From: Actinobacteria bacterium UBA5975
GTDB taxonomy: Bacteria > Actinomycetota > Actinomycetes > Nanopelagicales > Nanopelagicaceae
Direction of reading: 5' to 3'
DNA: 6,962 bases
Assembly (NCBI GenBank): GCA_002430075.1
Contig: DJBN01000040.1
Location: 29,934-36,895 of the forward strand
Positions 1 through 6,389 of this stretch are shown in pieces. The notes under the pieces are model-generated. The model saw only the letters and a program-made list of their open reading frames with translations. It did no database searches and had not been told where the DNA came from. Positions within the stretch are counted from its first letter, which is position 1. Each line of letters starts with the position of its first letter. Position numbers and translations under genes: made by a program.

Positions 1-445
1 CGTTAAGGGATGCAACTCCTTCTTGAATTCTGGCTCCACCAGAGTCATTAATCCCAATCAGGGGAATTCCTGACTTCAGCGCAAATTCAGCAATCTTGAC
101 GATTTTATCCGCGTGAACTTCTCCGAGTGAACCGCCAAACACAGTGAAGTCTTGTGAGTAGAGCGCAATGGGACGTCCATCGACAGTTGCTGTACCAATG
201 ACTACGCCGTCTCCATAAGGGCGGTTCTTCTCCATGCCAAAGTTCTGTGCGCGATGTCGCGCGAACTCATCAATTTCGGTAAATGAATCCGCATCAACAA
301 GCATCTCAATTCGTTCACGAGCGGTGCCCTTGCCTTTGCCATGCTGCCTTTGGGCTGCTCGAGCAGAACCGGCGTGGACAGCTTCATCAATTTTTTCCCG
401 GAGGTCTTCAATCTTTCCGGCAGTAGTATGCAGATCTGGGCTCAT
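1..445 (-). CDS. pccB: Acyl-CoA carboxylase carboxyltransferase (beta) subunit, PccB-like, 3' part cut by the window
   Basis: This is the N-terminal 148 codons of a biotin-dependent acyl-CoA carboxylase beta subunit, which moves the carboxyl group from carboxybiotin to propionyl-CoA or acetyl-CoA in the cytoplasm. Visible hallmarks are LHTTAGK at residues 5-11, GTARERIEMLVD at 40-51, the YSQDFTVFGGSLGE block at 96-109, and NDSGGARIQEGV at 133-144, which belongs to the crotonase-fold acyl-CoA/oxyanion region. Family members run to about 500-550 residues, so roughly two thirds lies beyond base 1. I chose the ATG at 445-443 because the protein then begins MSPDLHTTAGK, like family members as I know them. 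An in-frame ATG at 451-449 would add two residues, and an in-frame TAG lies two codons before that one. birA, whose product biotinylates the partner alpha subunit, diverges 18 bases away. Acyl-CoA specificity (PccB, AccD5 or AccD4) cannot be settled from this fragment. Confidence 0.93.
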   Translation of the reverse strand, partial: MSPDLHTTAGKIEDLREKIDEAVHAGSARAAQRQHGKGKGTARERIEMLVDADSFTEIDEFARHRAQNFGMEKNRPYGDGVVIGTATVDGRPIALYSQDFTVFGGSLGEVHADKIVKIAEFALKSGIPLIGINDSGGARIQEGVASLN

Positions 446-450
446 GAACA

Positions 451-456
451 TAAGGT
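451..456 (+). promoter_or_regulatory. Candidate -10 element for birA-purK-purE (leaderless type)
   Basis: TAAGGT fits the TANNNT consensus and ends 7 bases before the GTG at 464, so transcription would begin at or next to the start codon. No good -35 sequence is visible upstream, where the DNA also codes for the first residues of pccB. The AAGG inside the hexamer could instead be read as a weak ribosome binding site 8 bases before GTG, so its role is ambiguous. Confidence 0.38.
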
Positions 457-463
457 ACTAGTC

Positions 464-1231
464 GTGAGCATAGATACGCCAAGAAGGGCCCTGGATACTT
501 CAGAGATCTCGGAAAAAATCTCGCAGTACTGGCGAGTAAGCGTGGTTGAAGTCACGGGCTCCACACAAGAGGATCTTAAAGAGTTTGTAAAAACCTCGCA
601 GGCAAGAAATGGCGATGTTATTGCAGCAGAATTTCAAAGCGCGGGCCGCGGAAGACTTGGCCGAAGTTTTAATGCACCAAAGTCTTCAGCGCTGACCTTC
701 TCTCTCTATTTCAAACCGCAACTAATAAAAAATGAATGGTCCTTCTTGCCTCTGCTTACGGGGCTTGCTGCGGTATTTACAATTAAAGAAATTGATCCGC
801 AAATGAATCCGACGCTTAAATGGCCTAACGATATTTTGCTCGAAGATGGAAAAGTAGGAGGAATAATTGCTCAGGCATCCCCAGAAGGAATTATTGTTGG
901 TGTTGGGATCAATGTTGAAATGTCTGAACTCGAACTTCCTGTGCCTCATGCAACATCGCTTTCACTGCACAATTGCAAGGAACTCAACCGCAATAAAATA
1001 TTGAGTTTATTTCTCACTATCTTCCAAGATTTAACAGAGCGTTGGCAACAGGGCGAAGATCTAAGACACCTCTACTATGAACAGAGCAGCACCATTGGTT
1101 CTGATATCCGAGTCGAACTTCCAGACGGGACATTCCTTACGGGTAGAGCAACACATATCAGTCCTGCCGGTGAATTGATTCTCCAGGATGGCACTCATGT
1201 AAGCGTGGGAGACATCGTTCATCTACGATGA
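464..1231 (+). CDS. birA: Biotin--[acetyl-CoA-carboxylase] ligase, class I (no DNA-binding domain)
   Basis: Biotin protein ligase: it activates biotin with ATP to biotinyl-5'-AMP and attaches it to the conserved lysine of biotin carrier domains, here presumably the alpha subunits of acyl-CoA carboxylases. With the GTG at 464 it has 255 residues. The biotinyl-AMP loop GRGRLGR is at 61-67, KWPND at 119-123, GKVGG at 129-133 and GVGIN at 146-150, followed by the small SH3-like C-terminal domain at about 213-255. There is no N-terminal winged-helix domain, so it cannot act as a BirA-type repressor. Upstream in-frame starts would run into pccB on the other strand and add residues unlike the family, so the GTG is preferred. 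It is the first gene of a run with purK (4-base gap) and purE, and diverges from pccB. Family identity is very secure; the exact start is less so. Confidence 0.95.
   Translation: MSIDTPRRALDTSEISEKISQYWRVSVVEVTGSTQEDLKEFVKTSQARNGDVIAAEFQSAGRGRLGRSFNAPKSSALTFSLYFKPQLIKNEWSFLPLLTGLAAVFTIKEIDPQMNPTLKWPNDILLEDGKVGGIIAQASPEGIIVGVGINVEMSELELPVPHATSLSLHNCKELNRNKILSLFLTIFQDLTERWQQGEDLRHLYYEQSSTIGSDIRVELPDGTFLTGRATHISPAGELILQDGTHVSVGDIVHLR
467..472 (-). promoter_or_regulatory. Candidate -10 element for pccB
   Basis: On the minus strand this reads TATGCT, which fits TANNNT and lies 21 bases before the ATG at 445. Transcription from it would give a leader of roughly 14 bases. A second, weaker candidate is TAGTAC at 460-455, 9 bases before the ATG. 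No clear -35 element is seen for either. If either is real, the pccB promoter lies at or inside the 5' end of birA. Confidence 0.2.
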
Positions 1232-1235
1232 CTCA

Positions 1236-2348
1236 GTGAACAACAGGTTCCCAAAAGTAGGCGTCATCGGCGCAGGACAGCTTGCGCGCATGATGGTTGC
1301 ACCCGCTACAGCTCTGGGAGTAGATCTCATTCTCTTTGCACAGAGCGCGGATGACTCTGCCGCTCAGATTGCAAGCCATGTAATTGGGGATTACACCAAC
1401 CTTGAGGCGTTGAAGAAATTTGCCGATCAATGCGATGTGATTACTTTCGAGCATGAGCTAGTACCTCAGTCAGTCATTAAAGGGCTAGAAGCTCATGGGG
1501 TTCGTGTATATCCACCATCACAGGCATTTCTCTATTCACAAGATAAAGAAGCTATGCGAACTAAGTTATCTGAATTTCTGTCGCCAACGTGGAAGATAGC
1601 AACACGTGCATCCGATGTTGATCATTACCCAGTTATTGGAAAGACCATATCTGGTGGGTATGACGGCCGCGGCGTATGGAAAATTAACTCACAGGATGAG
1701 CTTGTAGAAATTTTAAAAACTACGTCGAAGCTACTTATTGAGGAGATAATTTCCTTCGATGCTGAAATTGCAGTAATGGTCGCTCGTTCACCTCATGGAC
1801 AAGCAACATCGTGGACTCCAACAGAGACTGTACAAGAAGATGGAATTTGTACGATTACAGTTTCGCCTGCGCAATGTATTTCACCTGAGCTAGCAGAGCA
1901 GGCACAGAAGCTGGCTCTCGATATTGCAAACCTTGTCGGTGTTGTAGGTGTAATGGCGGTGGAGATGTTTGTTAAAGGTGAAGATCTTTACATTAATGAA
2001 CTAGCAATGCGCCCGCATAATTCAGGACATTGGACAATCGATGGTGCATGCACAAGTCAATTCGAACAACATCTTCGTGCAATTCTAGATCTGCCACTTG
2101 GAGACCCCAAGATGTCCGCAGAATTTGCTGTCATGGGAAATATATTAGGTGGAGAGAAAAGCGATATGTACCGTCCATATCTGCATCTCATGGCCCGCAA
2201 TCCCGAGCTGAAATTTCATCAATATAAGAAGGAAGTCAGACCAGGCCGCAAGATTGGTCATGTAACAGGCGTTGGCCGAGACCTTCTACAATTAACCATC
2301 GATGTGCAGCATGCGCGCGATTACATGAGTGGAGAGATCGATGAGTGA
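1236..2348 (+). CDS. purK: N5-carboxyaminoimidazole ribonucleotide synthase (ATP-grasp)
   Basis: PurK converts AIR, ATP and bicarbonate to N5-CAIR, the substrate of PurE, in de novo purine synthesis. It is 370 residues long, normal for the family. The N-terminal nucleotide-binding motif [12 protein letters not shown] is at 9-20. The ATP-grasp glycine-rich segment [12 protein letters not shown] is at 139-150. The signature [14 protein letters not shown] is at 254-267; E. coli-type PurK has NELAPR at that place, and the AMR form is, as far as I recall, usual in Actinobacteria. The C-terminal [15 protein letters not shown] is at 333-347. It starts with GTG 4 bases after the birA stop. The only nearer start, the ATG at 1228, reaches a stop after three codons. 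No Shine-Dalgarno sequence is evident, so translation is probably coupled to birA. It overlaps purE by 8 bases. Confidence 0.97.
   Translation: MNNRFPKVGVIGAGQLARMMVAPATALGVDLILFAQSADDSAAQIASHVIGDYTNLEALKKFADQCDVITFEHELVPQSVIKGLEAHGVRVYPPSQAFLYSQDKEAMRTKLSEFLSPTWKIATRASDVDHYPVIGKTISGGYDGRGVWKINSQDELVEILKTTSKLLIEEIISFDAEIAVMVARSPHGQATSWTPTETVQEDGICTITVSPAQCISPELAEQAQKLALDIANLVGVVGVMAVEMFVKGEDLYINELAMRPHNSGHWTIDGACTSQFEQHLRAILDLPLGDPKMSAEFAVMGNILGGEKSDMYRPYLHLMARNPELKFHQYKKEVRPGRKIGHVTGVGRDLLQLTIDVQHARDYMSGEIDE
2331..2336 (+). promoter_or_regulatory. Ribosome binding site of purE
   Basis: GGAGAG lies 4 bases (6 from its GGAG core) before the ATG at 2341 and inside the last codons of purK. It favours the ATG over the in-frame GTG at 2329, which would add four residues (MERS) and would place this site within the coding sequence. 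It is the clearest Shine-Dalgarno sequence in the window, and it belongs to an internal operon gene. Confidence 0.75.
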
Positions 2349-2856
2349 ACAGAAAGATGTAGCCATCATCATGGGGTCAGACTCTGATTGGCCAATTATG
2401 GAAGAGGCCGCAAAGGCACTTGATTCATTTGGAATCAGTTATTCAGCAGATGTCGTGTCGGCTCATCGCATGCCAGAAGAGATGGTTGATTTTGCAAAAT
2501 CGGCGGCGATCAAAGGTTACAAGGTCATTATTGCCGGTGCAGGGGGAGCAGCTCATCTGCCAGGAATGGTTGCATCCCTTACAACACTTCCTGTTATTGG
2601 AGTCCCAGTATCACTCAAGAATTTAGAAGGAATGGATTCTCTTCTCTCTATGGTGCAGATGCCAGGAGGGATTCCAGTAGCAACTGTCGGAATTGATAAT
2701 GCAAAGAATGCAGGAATCCTTGCAGCACGCATTATTGGTTCGGCTGATTCTGCAGTCGCAAAGAAGATTGCATCTCAATTAGCAGAGCTCTCGCAAGAGG
2801 CAAAGGCAAAGGGCGCCCAATTGAGCGCCCGTCGCGGAAATAAAACCGGGTTTTAG
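2341..2856 (+). CDS. purE: N5-carboxyaminoimidazole ribonucleotide mutase, class I
   Basis: Class I PurE rearranges N5-CAIR, made by PurK, to CAIR in purine biosynthesis; family members form octamers in the cytoplasm. With the ATG at 2341 it has 171 residues, typical for a stand-alone class I enzyme. Active-site motifs are present: [10 protein letters not shown] at 9-18, SAHRMPEEM at 40-48 with the catalytic histidine at 42, and [12 protein letters not shown] at 65-76. An adjacent purK indicates the two-step bacterial route rather than the class II AIR carboxylase route. The C-terminal 20 residues are lysine/alanine-rich and probably a loose tail. Its start overlaps purK by 8 bases with its own ribosome binding site, and its TAG stop overlaps the ugd stop on the other strand by 4 bases. 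Confidence 0.97.
   Translation: MSEQKDVAIIMGSDSDWPIMEEAAKALDSFGISYSADVVSAHRMPEEMVDFAKSAAIKGYKVIIAGAGGAAHLPGMVASLTTLPVIGVPVSLKNLEGMDSLLSMVQMPGGIPVATVGIDNAKNAGILAARIIGSADSAVAKKIASQLAELSQEAKAKGAQLSARRGNKTGF
2811..2830. terminator. Possible terminator hairpin for ugd, within the 3' end of purE
   Basis: GGGCGC at 2811-2816 and GCGCCC at 2825-2830 can form a 6-bp GC stem around an 8-base loop, and the loop contains the small palindrome CAATTG. Read on the minus strand, the stem follows the ugd stop by about 22 bases and is followed by a modest T-rich stretch (TTTGCCTTTGCC). There is no true U-tract, and on the plus strand it lies inside purE codons with no T-run after it. It could be a coding coincidence. 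Confidence 0.3.
2841..2855. repeat. Near-perfect inverted repeat at the convergent purE/ugd stop codons
   Basis: TAAAACC at 2841-2847 and GGTTTTA at 2849-2855 are exact reverse complements separated by one base. A realistic hairpin would be a 6-bp stem (TAAAAC/GTTTTA) with a CGG loop. It covers the last codons of purE and both overlapping stop codons. The arms are A/T-rich on both strands, so it might act as a weak bidirectional terminator, perhaps together with the GC stem at 2811-2830. Confidence 0.35.
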
Positions 2857-4163
2857 TCGCTTCGACCTAGAGCATGAACGCGCCAGCCTGCTGCTCGCCA
2901 CTTATTTCGATCTAACATGTTGCGTCCGTCGATGAGGAATTTTGATTTCACTAATTGACCGATTAATGAAGGATCGAGTTCGCGGTATTCCTTCCATTCA
3001 GTTAAGTGCAAGATTGCATCTGCGCCCTTGACTGCGTCAACCACCTTCTCTTGATAGTCAAGGTTTGGGAAACGCTTGCGTGCAGGCTCGATTCCCTTAG
3101 GATCATGAACAACTACGGTCGCACCTGCTGCTTGAAGTTGAGCCGCGATATCGAGGGCTGGGGAATCTCGTACATCATCACTATCAGGCTTAAATGTTGC
3201 ACCTAACACGGCAATTTTATATTGCGTGAGATCTTCAGATAGATCTGCTCGGACTATATCGATGACTCGTTGACGAGCACGAAGGTTAATCGCATCAATC
3301 TCACGTAAGAATTCGAGCGCTTGATCTGCACCAAGTTCTTGAGCGCGCGCCATGAAAGCACGAATATCTTTAGGAAGACACCCTCCGCCGAATCCGATAC
3401 CGGCCTGCAAGAATTTACTGCCGATTCGTGGGTCATACCCAATTGCCTTGGCAAGAACAGTCACATCACCACCAGCTGCTTCACAGACTTCAGCCATCGC
3501 ATTAATGAAAGAAATCTTTGTGGCAAGAAATGAGTTTGCTGCAACCTTTACTAGTTCTGCGGTAGGAAGATCAGCGCGAATCCATGGAGTGCCGAGATCA
3601 ATGACGGGTTTATAAACTTCTTTGAGAATTTCTTCAGCGCGATCGTTTGCAACCCCTACGACAAGCCTATTTGGGGTCAAAGTGTCCTCTACTGCAAAAC
3701 CTTCACGTAAGAATTCTGGATTCCAGGCAAGATCTGCTTGTGGGGCAGTGGACGCTAATTGATTTCGAAGCATCTGCGCAGTACCAACGGGGACTGTCGA
3801 TTTTCCAACTACGAGCGAACCTTCTTTAAGATGTGGAGCAATCGCTTCAACTGATGCCTTTACATAAGTCAGGTCAGCTGCGAGCCCATCCTTACTCTGT
3901 GGTGTGCCAACACAAATAAAGTGAACATCGGCATCTGCAACGGCCGAGAAATCGGTGGTGAAGGATAGGCGACCTGTTTTCATCTGCGCCGCAAGCAGCG
4001 TATCTAGACCAGGTTCATAAAATGGTAGTTCACCTTTTGAAAGTGAATCGACCTTGTCTTGGTCGGTATCAATGCCAACTACTTCAAAACCCAGAGAGGA
4101 CATACAGGCGGCGTGAGTTGCTCCAAGATAACCGCAACCAATTACAGAAAGCTTCAAAGTCAT
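2853..4163 (-). CDS. ugd: UDP-glucose 6-dehydrogenase
   Basis: Ugd oxidises UDP-glucose to UDP-glucuronate with two NAD+ in the cytoplasm, supplying a precursor for acidic surface polysaccharides. The 436-residue length fits the family. The Rossmann motif GCGYLG is at 9-14, CVGTPQ at 84-89 and NPEFLREG at 148-155. K206 and N210 (in LVKVAANSF) align with known active-site residues. The catalytic block [10 protein letters not shown] is at 257-266, with nucleophile Cys262 and Asp266. The C-terminal UDP-binding motif [12 protein letters not shown] is at 324-335. The ATG at 4163 begins right before the Rossmann strand, so the start is secure. It lies 60 bases downstream of the LCP gene on the same strand and may have its own promoter in that gap. 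The exact sugar substrate is inferred from these motifs; relatives that use UDP-ManNAc or GDP-mannose have different detail. Confidence 0.96.
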   Translation of the reverse strand: MTLKLSVIGCGYLGATHAACMSSLGFEVVGIDTDQDKVDSLSKGELPFYEPGLDTLLAAQMKTGRLSFTTDFSAVADADVHFICVGTPQSKDGLAADLTYVKASVEAIAPHLKEGSLVVGKSTVPVGTAQMLRNQLASTAPQADLAWNPEFLREGFAVEDTLTPNRLVVGVANDRAEEILKEVYKPVIDLGTPWIRADLPTAELVKVAANSFLATKISFINAMAEVCEAAGGDVTVLAKAIGYDPRIGSKFLQAGIGFGGGCLPKDIRAFMARAQELGADQALEFLREIDAINLRARQRVIDIVRADLSEDLTQYKIAVLGATFKPDSDDVRDSPALDIAAQLQAAGATVVVHDPKGIEPARKRFPNLDYQEKVVDAVKGADAILHLTEWKEYRELDPSLIGQLVKSKFLIDGRNMLDRNKWRAAGWRVHALGRSD

Positions 4164-4170
4164 GACCGAG

Positions 4171-4200
4171 AGTCTATTCCAGGGTCATTTGGAAACTCAA
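4171..4200 (-). promoter_or_regulatory. Candidate promoter of ugd (leaderless type)
   Basis: On the minus strand, TTGAGT at 4200-4195 (four of six bases match TTGACA) is followed after an 18-base spacer by TAGACT at 4176-4171. The hexamer ends 7 bases before the ATG at 4163, so the transcript would start at or near that ATG. No Shine-Dalgarno sequence precedes the ATG. This is the best-formed of the promoter candidates here and would let ugd be expressed independently of the LCP gene. Confidence 0.45.
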
Positions 4201-4223
4201 AACCGCATCGCTTTGATATAGCC

Positions 4224-5324
4224 CTATTTCTCTATTGCGCAGGGGTTATCTGCTGCTGTTTTACTCTTGAAATTATCGACCATAACAGGCTTAGAGGTGG
4301 CCTTTGCCGAAGGTTTTATTGTTTCAACGAGAGCTTCATCGTTGCGAATTCTTCTCCATAAATCTGTAGCTAACGCCTCGTCCCAAATTACAACTGAACC
4401 TACACCTGGATAACTTCCATTGGGATTAGATAGTGGAACAGTCAAAGTGCGGATATTGCCGGATGAAAGATTACGCATTTGCTTGGCCAGAGTTAGCAGG
4501 TCATTCTTATTTACAGATGAGTCCATTTTTACTGTTGAAATCGTAGCGTTATAAAATTTAGCTAACTTAATTGGATTGAGTAGAACACCGCTGCTTGTCG
4601 CTTTGCGAATGACTGCACTAACAAATTGTTGTTGGCGTTCCATTCGGCCGATATCTCCGCGACCATCAAAGTCACGAGTTCGGACGTATTTAAGGGCTTC
4701 AATTCCATCGAGTATATGGCTGCCTGCACTCATGACAAGATGGCTCTTGGGGTCGTTAATGGCAACTTTCGAACAAACTTGAATTCCGCCCAGCGCATCG
4801 ACAAGACCAGTAAAACCAGCGAAACTAATTTCTATGTAGTGATCAATCTTAAGATTTGTCTTCGCTTCAATTGTTTGAATGAGTAAGGGGGCTCCACCAA
4901 ATGCAAATGCTGCATTTATTTTTCCTGGACGCTCAGGAATATTTGATTTGCCATCAGTACTGACATGCGCCGGAATCTTCACAAGGGTATCTCGTGGGAT
5001 AGAGACAACATATGCTGCATCACGATTCTTGCTGATGTGCACCAAGAGCATTGTGTCTGATCTTCCGCCAGCAGCAACTGCAGTACTTCCAACTCTGAGA
5101 GCCTTAATCTGTTCTTTCGTTAATCCTTCTCGAGAATCTGAGCCAACCACTAGATAGTTAAGGGCAGATGACGTCTTTTCAGGGCGATCCTTGAGTGCGC
5201 CGAAGACGTTGATACGAGAAATTTGTCCGCTTACTTGGCCTAAACCGACCCACGAAAGCGATGCGATGAGGACAACACCTATGGAGAGTGATGTAATTAT
5301 CCGAATCGCACGAGAAGATTTCAC
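4224..5324 (-). CDS. LCP (LytR-CpsA-Psr) family protein, cell-wall glycopolymer phosphotransferase
   Basis: LCP proteins transfer undecaprenyl-phosphate-linked glycopolymers onto peptidoglycan at the outer face of the membrane. The 366 residues start with a basic N-terminus and one membrane segment at about 10-29. The LCP domain follows: VGSDSR at 60-65, RSDTML at 88-93, SIPRD at 108-112, KINAAF at 135-140, and YVRTRDFDGRGDIGRMERQ at 213-231. The conserved Asp and Arg residues that bind the pyrophosphate lipid are all seen. A less conserved C-terminal part follows, ending near Cys362; with Cys184 it could form an extracytoplasmic disulfide. The GTG at 5324 is the start because it gives a normal signal-anchor; the overlapping ATG at 5326 is out of frame and hits a stop at once. 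ugd lies downstream on the same strand and a glycosyltransferase diverges, which fits attachment of a uronate-containing polymer. The polymer itself is not identifiable. Confidence 0.93.
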   Translation of the reverse strand: MKSSRAIRIITSLSIGVVLIASLSWVGLGQVSGQISRINVFGALKDRPEKTSSALNYLVVGSDSREGLTKEQIKALRVGSTAVAAGGRSDTMLLVHISKNRDAAYVVSIPRDTLVKIPAHVSTDGKSNIPERPGKINAAFAFGGAPLLIQTIEAKTNLKIDHYIEISFAGFTGLVDALGGIQVCSKVAINDPKSHLVMSAGSHILDGIEALKYVRTRDFDGRGDIGRMERQQQFVSAVIRKATSSGVLLNPIKLAKFYNATISTVKMDSSVNKNDLLTLAKQMRNLSSGNIRTLTVPLSNPNGSYPGVGSVVIWDEALATDLWRRIRNDEALVETIKPSAKATSKPVMVDNFKSKTAADNPCAIEK

Positions 5325-5330
5325 ATGCGT

Positions 5331-5336
5331 AGGGTA
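5331..5336 (-). promoter_or_regulatory. Candidate -10 element of the LCP gene (leaderless type)
   Basis: TACCCT on the minus strand fits TANNNT and ends 6 bases before the GTG at 5324. There is no Shine-Dalgarno sequence and no convincing -35 element. It shares the 36-base spacer with the promoter candidate of the divergent glycosyltransferase. Confidence 0.38.
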
Positions 5337-5345
5337 CTTGGACGA

Positions 5346-5351
5346 TAGCGT
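5346..5351 (+). promoter_or_regulatory. Candidate -10 element of the glycosyltransferase gene
   Basis: TAGCGT fits TANNNT and ends 9 bases before the ATG at 5361, giving a leader of about 0-3 bases. TTCACA at 5320-5325 resembles a -35 element, but its 20-base spacer is too long to be convincing. GAGG at 5353-5356, 4 bases before the ATG, may instead serve as a ribosome binding site on a longer transcript. Confidence 0.27.
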
Positions 5352-5360
5352 TGAGGGGTT

Positions 5361-6359
5361 ATGGCGACACAGAGAGAAGAGTTAATTGGCTCACCGCTTC
5401 CTGCAATTAGCGTAATTCTTCCAGTTCTCAACGAAGAGGCACATCTGAAGAGCGCGATAAACTCAATCCTTTCCCAGGATTATAAAGGTCAGTTCGAAGT
5501 TATTTTGGCGCTCGGCCCTTCAACTGATTTAACCGATTCGATTGCACAAGATATTGCACAAATAGATACAAGAGTAGTTCTTGCAAGAAACCCAACGGGC
5601 CGTACAGCGGTCGGATTAAATATTGCCCTTCAAAAATCTCAGCGCCCAGTAATTGTGCGAGTCGATGGGCATTCGCAACTTCCTAGTAGTTATCTTTCTT
5701 TAGTTGTAGAAATTTTAAATAAGACCGGTGCCGTCAATGTTGGGGGCGTAATGGCAGCTGTTGGCACAACTGCTTTTGAAAAAGCTGTAGCAGGCGCCAT
5801 GAGAAGTTCTCTTGGAGTTGGTGCCTCTAAATTTCATACAGGTGGCGAAGCTGGAGAAGCAGATACAGTTTATCTGGGGGCATTTAGAAGAGAGGCGCTA
5901 CTAGCAATCGGTGGATTTGATGAGAGATTCACGAGAGCGCAAGATTGGGAGTTAAATTTTAGACTCCGCGCACGTGGCGGAATTATTTATTTCGACCCGC
6001 GCCTTCATGTGACGTATCGGCCTCGCCCAAATGTCAGAGCGCTTTTTAAACAATATTTTGAATATGGACGTTGGAGGCGAGTCGTTTCTCGCAAACATAC
6101 CGGCACTATCAATTTACGTTATTTAGCTCCTCCCGCAGCCCTCGTTGGCTTTTCACTCTCACTTCTATTGGGATTTTTGGCACCCGTACTTTTTATTCCT
6201 GCAGTGATCTATCTTTTATTCATATTGACGGCTTCAATCAAAATATCAACGAGTTTCCAAGAATATTTCCTTCTCTTGGCAGTCCTACCTACTATGCATT
6301 TTGCCTGGGGAATGGGATTTATCTCTTCATCAAAGACTCTCGTACCTTCCTCTGAATAA
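5361..6359 (+). CDS. Family 2 glycosyltransferase, membrane-anchored, ExoA-like
   Basis: A GT2 enzyme, probably adding a sugar from a nucleotide donor to a lipid-linked glycan on the inner face of the membrane. It has 332 residues. The GT-A core begins with ISVILPVLNEE at 16-26. RVDGHS at 100-105 takes the place of the DXD metal/donor motif, a form I associate with the ExoA-like subgroup. NVGGVMAA at 126-133 and the acceptor region YLGAFRREALLAIGGFDE at 171-188 follow. AQDWELNFRLR at 193-203 holds the probable catalytic acidic residue, and GRWRR at 236-240 resembles the (Q/R)XXRW motif. The C-terminus has hydrophobic, probably membrane-spanning segments at about 255-274, 276-292 and 301-320. 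The divergent LCP gene, the export permease 30 bases downstream and ugd argue for a role in surface polysaccharide assembly. Donor and acceptor cannot be told from sequence. Confidence 0.9.
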   Translation: MATQREELIGSPLPAISVILPVLNEEAHLKSAINSILSQDYKGQFEVILALGPSTDLTDSIAQDIAQIDTRVVLARNPTGRTAVGLNIALQKSQRPVIVRVDGHSQLPSSYLSLVVEILNKTGAVNVGGVMAAVGTTAFEKAVAGAMRSSLGVGASKFHTGGEAGEADTVYLGAFRREALLAIGGFDERFTRAQDWELNFRLRARGGIIYFDPRLHVTYRPRPNVRALFKQYFEYGRWRRVVSRKHTGTINLRYLAPPAALVGFSLSLLLGFLAPVLFIPAVIYLLFILTASIKISTSFQEYFLLLAVLPTMHFAWGMGFISSSKTLVPSSE

Positions 6360-6376
6360 GGTGTGCGGGCCTGCGG

Positions 6377-6382
6377 TAGCCT
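6377..6382 (+). promoter_or_regulatory. Candidate -10 element of the ABC permease gene (leaderless type)
   Basis: TAGCCT fits TANNNT and ends 7 bases before the GTG at 6390, in the 30-base gap after the glycosyltransferase stop. No Shine-Dalgarno sequence precedes the GTG, and no good -35 is visible. The gene may also be read through from the glycosyltransferase. Confidence 0.36.
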
Positions 6383-6389
6383 TTCGCAC

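Noticed and set aside
254..260. PurK residue change AP to AM in the NELAxRPHNSGH signature (codon 258, about bases 2007-2009) as a novel variant
   Set aside because: As far as I recall the AMR form is common in actinobacterial PurK, so it marks the phylum rather than a lost function. The listed start and end are residue numbers.
341..463. Upstream extension of birA to an ATG at 341
   Set aside because: The added residues lie antisense to conserved pccB sequence and do not resemble biotin ligase; GTG 464 gives the normal family N-terminus.
2329..2340. GTG at 2329 as the purE start
   Set aside because: The GGAGAG at 2331-2336 is well placed for the ATG at 2341, and family proteins begin just before the MGSDSDW strand.
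4164..4223. Terminator between the LCP gene and ugd
   Set aside because: No stem followed by a T-run is visible on the minus strand in these 60 bases; only the ugd promoter candidate stands out.
4059..4361. Open frame on the plus strand across the ugd start, the 60-base gap and the LCP 3' end
   Set aside because: It is antisense to two clear genes, with no recognisable domain and cysteine-rich composition typical of a shadow frame.
5191..5385. Open frame on the plus strand across the LCP 5' end and the glycosyltransferase start
   Set aside because: It is antisense to the LCP signal-anchor region and overlaps the glycosyltransferase start in another frame; nothing supports a product.
5460..5670. 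Absence of a textbook DXD motif in the glycosyltransferase as a sign of an inactive enzyme
   Set aside because: RVDGHS sits at the right place and this variant is usual in the ExoA-like subgroup; the other motifs are intact.
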